Of a stretch of 64,000 nt of DNA, positions 43,862 through 53,369 are shown piece by piece (position 1 is the first letter of the stretch; every line of letters begins with the position of its first letter). The stretch spans positions 6,648,501-6,712,500 of the forward strand of contig NZ_CP012673.1 of assembly GCF_002950945.1 (NCBI RefSeq), written 5' to 3'. This stretch comes from Sorangium cellulosum (GTDB lineage Bacteria > Myxococcota_A > Polyangia > Polyangiales > Polyangiaceae). The translations under genes and the position numbers were made by a program. The notes beneath the pieces were generated by a model. The model was given only the letters and a program-made list of their open reading frames with translations. It was not told the origin of the DNA and did no database searches.

Positions 43862-44899
43862 ATGGGCGCAAAAATGCAAGACCTCTCCGCGGGGCGCTGG
43901 GACGACGTGCGCATCTTCCTGGCGGTGCACCGGCACCGGAGCCTCGGCCAGGCGGGCGCGCGGCTCGATCTCGACACCTCCACCGTGAGCCGGCGGCTCT
44001 CGGCGCTCGAGGAGGCGCTCGGCGGCCGCCTGTTCGAGCGCACGCGCGGCGGCCTCCTGCCGACGCACCTCGCCGCGCTGGTGCTGCCCGCCGCCGAGGC
44101 CGTGGAGGCGGCCCACGCGCGCCTCGTGCGCGACGCGCACAGCGTGGAGACCGAGGCCGAGGGCGTGGTGCGGCTGAGCGTCGCGCCGGGCATGGCCGAC
44201 GTGTTCATCGCGCCGGCCCTGGTGCGCCTGCGCGCGCGGCACCCGAGGCTCCGCATCGAGCTCGACGCGTCGACGCGGGTGCTCGACCTGACGCGCCACG
44301 AGGCCGATCTGGCCCTGCGCTCGGTGCCGCCCGAGGGCGCCGAGCTGATCGTCACCAAGATCCTGACCGCGCGCTGGATCGTCGCGGCGTCGCCCGCGCA
44401 CGCAAAGCGGCTCGGCCGGGTCGCGAGCTGGTCGAGCCTGCCGTGGATCGCCTGGGATCACGACTACGCGAGCTTCGGCCCGAGCCAGTGGCTGAGGCGC
44501 CACGCGAGCGGGGCCGAGGTCGTGCTGCGCACGAACCACCTCGGCGCGCAGCTCGCGGCGGCCGCCTCGGGCCTCGGCGTCGTGCTCGCGCCGGCGCCCT
44601 ACGTCGCCTCGCGCGCGCTCGCGCCGGTCCGCTTCGCGAAGCCCCTCGCCGGCAGCGCCGCGGAGTGGCCGTCGGACGACCTCTGGCTCGTCGGCCACCG
44701 CGCCATGCGCGAGGTGCCGCGCGTGGCGGCGGTGTGGAGCTTCCTCCTGGAGGAGCTCCGGCCTCACGGCGAGGCCCGGGGCCAGGGGCGCGAGGGCGGA
44801 CGTGCTGGCGACGGCGCGCAGGGGGCGCGGAGGTCGCAGGCGCCGCGGGGCGCGCGAGCCTCCCGGTCCCCGCGCTCGATCAGGTCGACGTCACCGTGA
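43862..44899 (+). CDS. LysR-family transcriptional regulator, divergent from the epimerase
   Basis: 345 residues. Helix-turn-helix at 12-70: WDDVRIFLAVHRHRSLGQAG, DTSTVSRRLSALEEALGGRLF and ERTRGGLLPT. The effector domain follows with VVRLSVAPGMADVFIAPALV, TRHEADLALRSV, and SGLGVVLAPAPYVA. A second Met at 43874 is an alternative start. Normal members end near residue 300 (WSFLLEELRPH); the last 40 residues are Arg/Gly/Ser-rich and overlap 20 bp with the convergent FHA gene, so the tail is probably unstructured. Confidence 0.93.
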   Translation: MGAKMQDLSAGRWDDVRIFLAVHRHRSLGQAGARLDLDTSTVSRRLSALEEALGGRLFERTRGGLLPTHLAALVLPAAEAVEAAHARLVRDAHSVETEAEGVVRLSVAPGMADVFIAPALVRLRARHPRLRIELDASTRVLDLTRHEADLALRSVPPEGAELIVTKILTARWIVAASPAHAKRLGRVASWSSLPWIAWDHDYASFGPSQWLRRHASGAEVVLRTNHLGAQLAAAASGLGVVLAPAPYVASRALAPVRFAKPLAGSAAEWPSDDLWLVGHRAMREVPRVAAVWSFLLEELRPHGEARGQGREGGRAGDGAQGARRSQAPRGARASRSPRSIRSTSP

Positions 44900-45788
44900 T
44901 CCGCTCGACGCCGATCCGGATCTGGCCGGTCCCGGGCCGCCGGGCCACGATCGCGGCCGCGCCGTGGATGCCGAGGGCGCCGAGCTGCTTGCGCGCGCGG
45001 CAGATGTCCACGTTGAGCTTCAGCTCGTCGATCGCCAGCATGCGGCAGAGCGTCTTCCGGTCCACCCAGCCGCGATCGCGGGGCGGAGCGCCCTCCTCCG
45101 CGAGCCAGAGGCGCGCCAGCGTGAGCAGGAGGTAGTGGTAGCTCCTCGGCGCGAGCGGGATCGCGCGATCGCCGGCGACGACGGCCAGCTCCACGTGCTC
45201 CTCGTCGCGGCTCACCGCGAAGCGCAGCGCGACCGCGTCGAGCGCGACGCCGGCGGCGTTCTCGACCGTCGCGCTCGTGCCCGAGGGGAGCTCCAGCCGA
45301 AAGCCCTCGCCGCCCACCACGACGAGCTCGTCGTCCGCGACGGGCTCGGTCGCGTGCTCCCGCTCGGCCATCCAGCGGCCGGCGGCGTCCTCGTAGATGG
45401 TCACCTCGGGCTCGGCCTCGCTGGGCAGCGCGAGCACCCCGCCCTCGGCCGCGCGGATCTCCCCGGTCGTCGCGTGGCGCGCGCACGCCCGCGGGCAGGA
45501 CGCGTCCACGAGCACGAACCCGAGCGGCGTCCCGCCCAGCGTCACGGCCGCCCCCTGCTCCAGCGCGACGCGCTCGCCCGCCGAGAGCCGGCGGCCCCCG
45601 ACGAATGTTCCGTTGCGGCTGCCGAGATCGCGCAGCTCCCAGCGGCCGTCGATCCAGCGGAGGAGCGCGTGCTCGCCCGAGATCCGCGCGTCGTCGAGGC
45701 GGAGATCACACGACGCGTGGCGGCCGATCAGGCAGCGCGTCCCCAGGCTGCGCCGCCTCCCCGCCTCGATCTCCTCAAGGGCGCCCAT
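44880..45788 (-). CDS. FHA-domain protein with C-terminal winged-helix-like segment
   Basis: 302 residues from ATG 45788. FHA domain about 12-100: CLIGRHASCDLRLDDARISG then EHALLRWIDG and RDLGSRNGTFVGG, complete with the phospho-threonine-binding Arg, Ser and Asn. Two Cys occur in SCPRACARH. Residues 200-300 contain RSYHYLLLTLARLWLAEEG and KTLCRMLAIDELKLNVDICR, an OmpR/SARP-like winged-helix pattern, ending RIGVERITVTST. It starts 66 bp from the divergent kinase gene, so the kinase may phosphorylate a partner that this FHA protein reads. Confidence 0.85.
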   Translation of the reverse strand: MGALEEIEAGRRRSLGTRCLIGRHASCDLRLDDARISGEHALLRWIDGRWELRDLGSRNGTFVGGRRLSAGERVALEQGAAVTLGGTPLGFVLVDASCPRACARHATTGEIRAAEGGVLALPSEAEPEVTIYEDAAGRWMAEREHATEPVADDELVVVGGEGFRLELPSGTSATVENAAGVALDAVALRFAVSRDEEHVELAVVAGDRAIPLAPRSYHYLLLTLARLWLAEEGAPPRDRGWVDRKTLCRMLAIDELKLNVDICRARKQLGALGIHGAAAIVARRPGTGQIRIGVERITVTST

Positions 45789-45854
45789 CGCGGCCGCGAG
45801 CCTATCGGCGCCCTCCGCGCGCCGCAATCGACCGCGCTCGATTATCATCGCGCC

Positions 45855-48350
45855 GTGCCCTCGCGCATCGAACCGACCCCCACCCTCGACGCGGGCGAGG
45901 CGCCGCCCGGATCGCCGGCCGCGCCCCAGCCGCGCGCGCGGCTGCCCGGGCGCTACGAGGATCTCGGGCGCATCGCGTCCGGCGCGTCGGGCGAGGTGCG
46001 GCGCGTGCGGGACCTGCACCTCCGCCGCGTGCTCGCGATGAAGCTCCTCCATTTCGAGCACGTGGACAGCCCCCGCATGCGCGCGCGCTTCCTCGCCGAG
46101 GCGGAGATCACGGCGGGCCTCCAGCACCCCGGGATCGTGGCCGTGCACGACCGCGGCGAGCTCGACGACGGGCGCCTGTGGTTCACGATGAAGGCCGTCG
46201 AGGGCCGCACGTTCGGCGCCGTGATCGAGGAGCTCCACGCCGCGAAGCGGCCCGAGGGGTTCCGGCCGGCGCCGTCCGGGTGGACGTTCCGCCGCGCGCT
46301 CGACGCGTTCGTCCGCGTGGCGCAGGCCGTGGCGTACGCGCACCGCGAGGGCGTCGTGCACCGCGACCTCAAGCCGGCGAACCTGATGGTCGGCGAGCTC
46401 GGCGAGGTCCTCGTGATGGACTGGGGCCTCGCGCGGCGCGTCGCGGATCGCGCGCCGGACGAGCCGGCGCCGGCCCGCGCGGCGGAGATCGCGGGGGAGC
46501 CCGAGCGGACGCGCGACGGCGACGTGCTGGGGACGCCCGCGTACATGCCGCCGGAGCAGGCGCGGGGGCAGCCGCACCTGCACGGGCCGGAGAGCGACGT
46601 GTATTCGCTCGGCGCCATCCTGTACCACCTGCTCGCGGGGAGGCCGCCGTACGAGCCGGCCGGGCTGCACACCTTCCTGCAGGTGGCCGAGACGCTCCCT
46701 GCGCCGCTCGCCGAGGCGGCGCGCGCGGGGCCCCCGCTCCCGGCCGACCTCGTGGCGATCTGCGAGCGCGCCATGCAGCGGTCGATCGGGGCGCGCTACC
46801 CGGACGCCGCGGCCATGGCGGAGGAGATCGTGGCCTTCCTCGACGGGGCGCGGCGGCGGGAGCAGGCGCTCGCGATCGTGGAGCGGACGCGCGCGGGGGA
46901 GCCCGCGATCGCGGACCTGCGCGCGCGCGCGGCGCGGCTCGCCGAGGAGGCGCTCGCGCGGGCCGCGTCGGTCGAGCGCCTGGATCCGGTCGAGCGGAAG
47001 CGGCCGGTGTGGGCGCTGGAGGACGAGGCCGCGCGCCTCTCGCGCGATGCGGCGCTGCGCGAGACGGACTGGCTCACGGGGATGCACGGGGCGCTCAGCC
47101 TGGATCCGGAGCTGCCGGAGGCGCACGCGGCGCTCGCGGACCACTACCGGGCGCGCCTCGTCGAGGCCGAGCGCGGCCACCAGGGCGAGGAGGCGGCCCG
47201 CTGCGAGGCGCTGCTCCGGGCCCACGATCGGGGGCGGCACGCGGCCTTCCTGCGGGCCGAGGGGGCGCTCACGCTGGTGACCGATCCCGCGGGGGCGCGC
47301 GTGACCTTGTACCGCTACGTCGAGCGGGATCGGCGGCTCGTGCCGGAGGAGGTGGGCGAGCTCGGCCCGACGCCGCTCCGGGAGGTGCGGCTCGCGCGGG
47401 GCAGCTACCTGCTCGTCGTGCGCGCGGAGGGGCGCGCCGAGGTGCGGTACCCGGCGCTGATCGAGCGGGACGAGCACTGGGACGGCGCCCCGCCCGGAGA
47501 GCGGGAGCCGTGCCCGATCCGGCTCCCCCGGCGCGGGGAGATCGGGGACGACGAGGTGTACGTGCCCGCGGGGTACACGTGGATCGGCGGCGATCCCGAG
47601 GCCACGGACAGCCTGCCGCGCCGGCGGGTCTGGGTCGACGCCTTCGCGATCGGGCGCTTTCCGGTGACGAACCGGGAGTACCTCGTATTCCTCAACAATC
47701 TCGTCGCCCGGGGCCACGAGGAGCTCGCGCTGGCCGCTTGTCCGCGCTCGGTCGGGGTGTCGGGCGAGGCGGACGAGCGACGCGCGCTCGTGCAGGAGGC
47801 CTCCGGCGCGTTCTTCCTGGCCGGAGACGAGATGGACGCGCAGTGGGAGGCGGACTGGCCGGTGGCGCTGATCGACTGGCACGACGCCGCGGCCTACACG
47901 CGCTGGCTCGCGGAGCGGACAGGGCGAGCGTACCGGCTGCCCGGGGAGATCGAGCGGGAGAAGGCGGCGCGGGGGGCGGACGGGCGGTTCTTCCCGTGGG
48001 GCAACCGCGGCGACGCGACCTTCGCGTGTGTGATCGAGAGCCACGAGCGCCGGCCATCGCGGCGGCCGGTGAGCGCCTACCCCGGCGACGAGAGCCCGTA
48101 CGGGGTGCAGGGGCTCGCGGGCAACGTGCGCGACTACTGCCTGGAGGCGTGGCGGCGGGAGGGGCCGCCGGTCGTCGGAGACCGGGGCGCGATCGCGCCC
48201 GCGGCGGCGGACGATCCCGCGTACCGGAGCGTGCGTGGCGGGGCCTGGCTCAGCCCGATCGCGCTCGCCCGGGCCGCGGGCCGCTTCGGCAACCGGGCGT
48301 GGGATCGGCGGGCGACGATCGGCTTCCGGGTGGCGCGGGCGTTGCCCTGA
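45855..48350 (+). CDS. Ser/Thr protein kinase fused to a formylglycine-generating-enzyme-like (SUMF1) domain
   Basis: 831 residues from GTG 45855; upstream in-frame sequence belongs to the opposite strand. Kinase about 30-325: GRIASGASGEVRRV glycine loop, LAMKLLHFEH with the ATP Lys, HRDLKPANLM with Asp171, DWG in place of DFG at Asp189 (VMDWGLARR), GTPAYMPPEQARG and SDVYSLGAILYHLLAG. Residues 330-560 are helical and TPR-like then a PEGA-like sandwich (DPAGARVTLYRY, LARGSYLLVVRAEG). FGE-sulfatase domain 565-831: VYVPAGYTWIGGD, FAIGRFPVTNREYL, YRLPGEIEREKAARG, GVQGLAGNVRDYC, SVRGGAWL and TIGFRVAR. Such fusions are frequent in myxobacteria; the FGE-like part is usually a binding module. Confidence 0.93.
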   Translation: MPSRIEPTPTLDAGEAPPGSPAAPQPRARLPGRYEDLGRIASGASGEVRRVRDLHLRRVLAMKLLHFEHVDSPRMRARFLAEAEITAGLQHPGIVAVHDRGELDDGRLWFTMKAVEGRTFGAVIEELHAAKRPEGFRPAPSGWTFRRALDAFVRVAQAVAYAHREGVVHRDLKPANLMVGELGEVLVMDWGLARRVADRAPDEPAPARAAEIAGEPERTRDGDVLGTPAYMPPEQARGQPHLHGPESDVYSLGAILYHLLAGRPPYEPAGLHTFLQVAETLPAPLAEAARAGPPLPADLVAICERAMQRSIGARYPDAAAMAEEIVAFLDGARRREQALAIVERTRAGEPAIADLRARAARLAEEALARAASVERLDPVERKRPVWALEDEAARLSRDAALRETDWLTGMHGALSLDPELPEAHAALADHYRARLVEAERGHQGEEAARCEALLRAHDRGRHAAFLRAEGALTLVTDPAGARVTLYRYVERDRRLVPEEVGELGPTPLREVRLARGSYLLVVRAEGRAEVRYPALIERDEHWDGAPPGEREPCPIRLPRRGEIGDDEVYVPAGYTWIGGDPEATDSLPRRRVWVDAFAIGRFPVTNREYLVFLNNLVARGHEELALAACPRSVGVSGEADERRALVQEASGAFFLAGDEMDAQWEADWPVALIDWHDAAAYTRWLAERTGRAYRLPGEIEREKAARGADGRFFPWGNRGDATFACVIESHERRPSRRPVSAYPGDESPYGVQGLAGNVRDYCLEAWRREGPPVVGDRGAIAPAAADDPAYRSVRGGAWLSPIALARAAGRFGNRAWDRRATIGFRVARALP

Positions 48351-48356
48351 CGCGCG

Positions 48357-48980
48357 CTACGAGGCGTCTTCCTTGCTGAAATAGGCGCTCTGCCCCGACG
48401 GAGCCGTCACACCGGCGTTGCTGGCTTGCCGGGTGAACGTCCCGTTCGGCGCGATGCGCCCCGCGGTTCCGGTCGTCGGGAGAAGTTGGTACCAGGTGAT
48501 GGAGTCGAGCGCGTCCCCGCTCGGGTTCGTCACGAACCGGATATAGATCGTGTTCCCGGACGAGCTCGTGCCCTTGTAGAGCGCGCCCTTCTTCGCCAGC
48601 GGATCCTTGCTCGTGGCCGTGATCTGGGTCCAGCCGTTCCCATCGTGCCTGTCGAACGTCTGCCCGGCCGCGGGCGGCGAGAAGGAGCTCCCGGGCGAGA
48701 AATCGACGAACGAGACGCTGAGGTCCTGCGATGCGAGGTCGGCCAGGTTGCCAGTCTGCACATACCAGTACTCGGTGCCGGCGTTGAACTGGTCGTTGCC
48801 GCTCGAGAACGACTGGTTGACCACGGCGAGCTGGGCGAGCTGAGCCTGGTTGACGAATGTCATCGTGAAGAGGCGATGCTGGACCGTCGTCTTGTTGCCA
48901 CCGTCGACCTCCAGGGGCAGCGGCGACCTGCGCGCGGCGCCTTTGTCCCCGGAGCACTGGAACTGAGCGTTCTCTACCAT
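48357..48980 (-). CDS. Uncharacterised protein
   Basis: 207 residues from ATG 48980, preferred because GGAGG lies five bases upstream; the ATG at 48992 would give four more residues. No signal peptide. Contains QFNAGTEYWYVQTGNLADLA, TFDRHDGNGWTQITATSKDP, GNTIYIRFVTNPSGDALDSI and ends SGQSAYFSKEDAS. The composition (Asn, Gln, Ser, Thr-rich beta strands) resembles a surface-type or lectin-like sandwich, but no family is recognised. Ends six bases after the convergent kinase gene stop. Confidence 0.75.
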   Translation of the reverse strand: MVENAQFQCSGDKGAARRSPLPLEVDGGNKTTVQHRLFTMTFVNQAQLAQLAVVNQSFSSGNDQFNAGTEYWYVQTGNLADLASQDLSVSFVDFSPGSSFSPPAAGQTFDRHDGNGWTQITATSKDPLAKKGALYKGTSSSGNTIYIRFVTNPSGDALDSITWYQLLPTTGTAGRIAPNGTFTRQASNAGVTAPSGQSAYFSKEDAS

Positions 48981-49130
48981 CTCTGCCTCCATGTTCGAGA
49001 GTGATCCCGACAGCGGCGCGCCCGGGCGCCCCTGCTCCCCCTCCCATTCGACGCGGGCGACCTTATCAACGCCGAACGCGCCGGGGTATTTCTCGGTATT
49101 TCAGCGCCTCCTCGCGCCGGGCCGGCTCCA

Positions 49131-49853
49131 TTACAGATCGATCGGCACGGGGATGACGAGCAGCGGGACGATGTTCGCGGAGGCCGTTACCTGCTGCGCC
49201 CAGGTGGAGCCGCCGGCGCTCCAGCCGGCGTCGATATCGAAGGCGACCGCGCGCTCGCGGGCGCCTTCACTATCGATGAGGATGCCCGGGCCAGAGGCGC
49301 GCCCGATCGCGGTGCCCGGCGGGATCTGCACCACCGAGAACATCAGGAGCACCCGCTGCACGGGCACGAGGATCTGGAGGTTGTTGCCGTGGAGCGGGAA
49401 CACGCAGCTCGGCGAGGAGACGCCGCCCTGCGCCGGCGCGAGGCCACACGCGAGGGGGGTCACCGTCCGGTTCTCGATGGAGAGGGCGCCGGGCACGCCG
49501 CCGCGGACGACGGTCCCGGTGCCTTTCGCGTCCTCCACCTCGAGCGTCTCGCCGGCGGCGATCGCGTATGAGGCGGCGGCGTGGATCGAGGCCCCCCGGG
49601 CGACGGTCCCGAAGGAGGTGTACGCCTCGAACCGCTCGGTCCACGACACCTCGGTGCGGAGCGAGTAGTCGCTCGTCTGGAGCCAGACGAGCGGCAGACC
49701 CGCCCGGTCGGAGCCCCCGACGGCCATGAACCCGTACAGGGAGAAGCCGGACGCCGAGAGGGCGCGGACGGTCTCCGCGCTCATGGCGATGGTCACGCGG
49801 CGGGCGCCGCTCGGGGCGTCCGCCGGGCAGGTCCTGGATCGGGGGCGCGACAC
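49131..49853 (-). CDS. Uncharacterised protein, paralog of its upstream neighbour (lacks N-terminal domain)
   Basis: 240 residues from a GTG at 49853. From residue 20 it parallels the neighbour at 49870-50892: IAMSAETVRALSASGFSLYGF against IAMDQNTVNALSNSGYYLYGF, LPLVWLQTSDYSL against APLVWFQTDTFSL, LEVEDAKGTGTVVRGGVPGA against LQVQDPKGTGAVVQGGTPGA, and AVAFDIDAGWSAGGSTWAQQV against AVSFDINKGWSWGGGSWAQTV. It lacks the neighbour's first 100 residues. No catalytic motif or signal peptide. A tandem duplication followed by loss is the simplest reading. Confidence 0.8.
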   Translation of the reverse strand: MSRPRSRTCPADAPSGARRVTIAMSAETVRALSASGFSLYGFMAVGGSDRAGLPLVWLQTSDYSLRTEVSWTERFEAYTSFGTVARGASIHAAASYAIAAGETLEVEDAKGTGTVVRGGVPGALSIENRTVTPLACGLAPAQGGVSSPSCVFPLHGNNLQILVPVQRVLLMFSVVQIPPGTAIGRASGPGILIDSEGARERAVAFDIDAGWSAGGSTWAQQVTASANIVPLLVIPVPIDL

Positions 49854-49869
49854 GGGCGGGCGGCGCGGA

Positions 49870-50892
49870 TCAGATCTGCCGCGCCTCCAGGGTCTTCATG
49901 GAGAGCGACGTGGTCGACTCGATCAGCAGCGGCGCGATGTCGGCGCTCGCCTGGACGGTCTGCGCCCAGGAACCGCCGCCCCAGCTCCAGCCCTTGTTGA
50001 TGTCGAAGCTCACGGCGCGCTCGGTGACGCCGGTCAGGTGGATCAGGATCCCCTGGCTGAACGCCTTGTAAATCACCGTCCCCGTGTTGATCTGGAGCGT
50101 GGCGAAGCTCAGCAGCACGAGCTCGATCGGCGCCATGACGTCCAGCCCGTTGCCGTAGAGCGGGAACGCGCAGAGCGGGGTGGCGGTCGGCGTGCCGCCG
50201 ACGTCCTGCACCTGCGAGATGCCGCAGGCGAACTGGGTCGTCGTCTGGTTGAGGATGGAGATGGCCCCCGGGGTGCCTCCCTGGACCACAGCCCCGGTGC
50301 CCTTCGGGTCCTGGACTTGCAGCGTCTGGCCCAGGTCGATGTCGTACGCCGCGCTCGCCTTGATCTGCCCCTTCGGGATGATGGAGCTGAGCGATGTGTA
50401 CGCCTGGAACTGCTCCTCCCAGGAGACATGCGTGGCGAGGGAGAAGGTGTCCGTCTGGAACCAGACGAGCGGCGCGCCGCCCTTCATCGTGGTCTGCACG
50501 CCCTTGAAGCCATAGAGGTAATAACCGCTGTTGCTCAGCGCGTTCACGGTGTTCTGGTCCATCGCGATGTCGATCGCGTAGCTCGTGGCCCCGAGCCTCT
50601 CCTCCGCGGGCTTGCACGGCTCCTCCGCGAGGGCGGGTTGTACGCTCGAGATCTGGATGTCGACGGTGATCGGCGCGGTCGGGTAGTGCGCGTTCAGCTC
50701 GCGGGTCTTCACGTTCTGCTGGTTGATCAGGTTGACGTTCGTGTCGACGACGAGGACGTTCCGGTCCTTGTCGGGGCCGATCGCGGCGACGGGCCAGGTG
50801 GAATGCTGTCCGTTGGCGAAGGTGTACGTGACCGTGAAGGCCGAGGGGTCGCGGTTCGGGAGGTTCTGGACGAGGGTCAGACGGAATTGCAT
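49870..50892 (-). CDS. Uncharacterised beta-rich protein (longer paralog)
   Basis: 340 residues. Residues 1-100 form an extra domain (TVTYTFANGQHSTWPVAAIG, RNVLVVDTNVNLINQQNVK, TAPITVDIQISSVQPAL). The remaining 235 residues are the domain shared with the downstream gene, 16 bp away. It is rich in Gln, Asn, Thr and Ser and has no hydrophobic signal. I do not recognise the family; a cytoplasmic, stress- or development-related role can only be guessed. Confidence 0.8.
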   Translation of the reverse strand: MQFRLTLVQNLPNRDPSAFTVTYTFANGQHSTWPVAAIGPDKDRNVLVVDTNVNLINQQNVKTRELNAHYPTAPITVDIQISSVQPALAEEPCKPAEERLGATSYAIDIAMDQNTVNALSNSGYYLYGFKGVQTTMKGGAPLVWFQTDTFSLATHVSWEEQFQAYTSLSSIIPKGQIKASAAYDIDLGQTLQVQDPKGTGAVVQGGTPGAISILNQTTTQFACGISQVQDVGGTPTATPLCAFPLYGNGLDVMAPIELVLLSFATLQINTGTVIYKAFSQGILIHLTGVTERAVSFDINKGWSWGGGSWAQTVQASADIAPLLIESTTSLSMKTLEARQI

Positions 50893-51233
50893 GATGGATG
50901 TCTCCGCTTCGCCGCCCTCGCGGACGGCGTATCACGTGGTTCGACGCTGGTTCACCCGGGGTCCACCCGGCGGCGGGACGCTTGAGTTATCAAGGCCGCA
51001 CCTCCGATGTAAGCGCTCGCGGAGCGTCTGGGTATTTCACGCCATTTCAGTAGGCTGGGGCTCCAAGTAGTCAGGCGCAATCCACTGCACTTCCCGCAGC
51101 TCGCCCCTCAATCAGGTTGACAGGCGGCGCAGTAGGATGCGATCTGCTCGCGTCTATTCCGCCCTGAACGTCAGTGAATTCAGCACACCTGGCATTCAGT
51201 GCCCCAGCCCTCCTCCGCTGCCTTTAGCCCACG
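50893..51233. other. Intergenic interval of 341 bp
   Basis: Divergent spacer between the paralog gene (minus) and the GH13 gene (plus). It must hold both promoters. Less GC-rich than the genes, with GAATTCAGCACACCTGGCAT near 51178, but no clear -35/-10 pair, operator or RNA is identifiable. Confidence 0.4.
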
Positions 51234-53333
51234 ATGTCGAGACCCCTCCCCCATCACTCGGCGGCTCGAGCTCTCTCGCGCGCCGCGCTCCCGTGCCCCT
51301 CTCCGCCGACTGCCTCGTCCGGCGCGGGCATCGACCTCCGGAGCGGACGCGCCGCAGTCCGGCCGCGGCGCCCGCGGCCGCTCGCGAGGCGCGCGTGGGT
51401 TGCCGCCCTGCTCCTCGCGGCGTCCGGTTGCGAGTCGCTCGCGCCCGCCGGGCCGCCGCGTGAGGCCCCCGCGGCGCAGGCGCGGCTGGAGCTGCACGCC
51501 GACGACGCCGAGGTCTGGGCCTTCAGCGCGCGCATCCAGGGCGCCCTCGCCGGGCCGGGCTCGCTGGAGGACTGCGCGGTGCGGGTGGGCGATGACGTCT
51601 TTCCCGCGGCGATCGAAGAGCGGCAGTTCTTCGCGGACGTCCCGCTGCTCGAGGGCGACAACGAGATCTCCGCCCGCTGCCGAGAGACCCTCTCGGGCGA
51701 CCTCGCGTCGCCGCCCGTCACCTACCACGTCAGGCTGCGCGACGCGCCCAGGGCCCTCGCCCGCTCGGCGTTCGCCGAAGGCAAGCTCGTCCTCGACGCG
51801 ACGGGCAGCGAGCCCGGCGAGCGCTCGCGCGCCGAGATCGTCGGCTTCGAGTGGCTCCGCCTGCGCGGCGCGCTCTCGGCGCCGGAACCCCTCGGAGCGG
51901 GCCCTCGCCTCGAGCTGCCGGCGCCCGACGCCGGCGCTCCGGCGCTGTACGAGCTCAGGGTGCGCGACGAGCGCGGCCGCGGCGACGTCGCGCGCGTCGC
52001 GGCACCGCCCGGAGATCCCGCTCGGGCGAACGCGCCGACATGGATTGACGAGGCCGTCGTGTACGGCGTCGTGCCGCCCTTCTTCGGCGCGCCGCCGCTC
52101 GACAGCGTCCGCGCCGCCCTCCCCGCGCTCGCGGAGCTCGGCGTGAACGCGCTCTGGCTGTCGCCGCTCTTCGCCACGCCGCCGGGCGACTTCGGGTATG
52201 CCGTCACCGACTACTTCGACGTGCGGCCCGACTACGGGACAGCGCAGGATCTCGAGGAGCTCGTGGACGAGGCGCACCGGCTCGGCCTCCGCGTGCTGCT
52301 CGATCTCGTTCCGAACCACACCTCGGCGAAGCACCCGTACTTCCAGCACGCCGAGCAGCGCAAGACGCGCTCCCACACGTTCACGTTCTACGATCGCGAC
52401 GCCGCCGGGGAGCCCACCCACTATTTCGACTGGGAGCACCTGCCGAACCTCAATTACGACAGCCCCGAGGTGGAGCGCTGGATGCTCGAGGTGTCCTTGC
52501 ACTGGGTGCGGCGGTTCGGCATCGATGGATATCGCGTCGACGCCGCCTGGGGCATCCGGCAGCGGCGGCCCGAGCTCTGGTCCACCTGGGCCGCCGAGCT
52601 CCGGCGCGTCAACCCGGAGCTCTTGTTGATCGCCGAGGCCTCCGCGCGCGATCCCTATTACGTGGAGCACGGGTTCGACGCGGCCTACGACTGGACCGAG
52701 GAGCTCGGGCACTGGGCCTGGGAAGGTGTGTTCGACGCGCCGCGCGGCGTCGCGGCGCGGCTCGGCGCGGCGCTCGCGGCGACGGCGGCGAGCACCCCGC
52801 GCCCCGAGCGCGCGCTGCGGTTCATCAACAACAACGACACCGGCGCCCGCTTCATCACCCGCCACGGACCAGGGCTGACGCGCGTGGCCGCGGCGGCGCT
52901 GCTGACGCTCCCGGGCATTCCGTGCATCTACTCGTTCGACGAGCTCGGCGCCGAGTTCGAGCCCTATGGCGGCCTCACGCCGGTCTCGCGGCCCGCGCCC
53001 GGCGATCTCGCCCGGCATTACGAGCAGCTGATCCGGCTCCGGCGGTCCACGGCGGCGCTCCGCTCCCCCGGGCTCCTCACCGTGCATGCCGGGCCCGACG
53101 ACGAGGTCTTCGCTTACCTCAGGTACGGCGACGACACGTCGCGCTTCGCGCTGGTGGTGCTGAACTTCAGCGGCGAGCCGGTGAAACGTACGCTCGCCCT
53201 CCCGAAGGCGTTCGCCGACAGCGCACGCGGCGGCCTGCGCGACGGCCTGAGCGGCACGACCGCGCGCCTCCAGGCGGATTCCCTCGCGCTGGATCTCGAG
53301 GCCTGGGACGTCCAGGTGTTCATGCCGCGATAG
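51234..53333 (+). CDS. GH13 alpha-amylase family lipoprotein
   Basis: 699 residues. A long basic n-region (to about 55) precedes the hydrophobic AWVAALLLAASGC with lipobox Cys66, so it is probably anchored outside the inner membrane. Residues 70-260 form two Ig-like sandwiches, as in neopullulanase/cyclomaltodextrinase types. Catalytic barrel 270-600: DLVPNHTS (region I), GIDGYRVDAAWG with nucleophile Asp436 (II), IAEAS with acid/base Glu468 (III), and INNNDT with Asp535 (IV). Region IV normally reads NHD; here the His is Asn, which may change activity. C-terminal beta domain 610-699. Acts on alpha-glucans. Confidence 0.92.
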   Translation: MSRPLPHHSAARALSRAALPCPSPPTASSGAGIDLRSGRAAVRPRRPRPLARRAWVAALLLAASGCESLAPAGPPREAPAAQARLELHADDAEVWAFSARIQGALAGPGSLEDCAVRVGDDVFPAAIEERQFFADVPLLEGDNEISARCRETLSGDLASPPVTYHVRLRDAPRALARSAFAEGKLVLDATGSEPGERSRAEIVGFEWLRLRGALSAPEPLGAGPRLELPAPDAGAPALYELRVRDERGRGDVARVAAPPGDPARANAPTWIDEAVVYGVVPPFFGAPPLDSVRAALPALAELGVNALWLSPLFATPPGDFGYAVTDYFDVRPDYGTAQDLEELVDEAHRLGLRVLLDLVPNHTSAKHPYFQHAEQRKTRSHTFTFYDRDAAGEPTHYFDWEHLPNLNYDSPEVERWMLEVSLHWVRRFGIDGYRVDAAWGIRQRRPELWSTWAAELRRVNPELLLIAEASARDPYYVEHGFDAAYDWTEELGHWAWEGVFDAPRGVAARLGAALAATAASTPRPERALRFINNNDTGARFITRHGPGLTRVAAAALLTLPGIPCIYSFDELGAEFEPYGGLTPVSRPAPGDLARHYEQLIRLRRSTAALRSPGLLTVHAGPDDEVFAYLRYGDDTSRFALVVLNFSGEPVKRTLALPKAFADSARGGLRDGLSGTTARLQADSLALDLEAWDVQVFMPR

Positions 53334-53369
53334 GACAGCAGGGCCCCGCGCCAGGCCCACACAGGCGCT

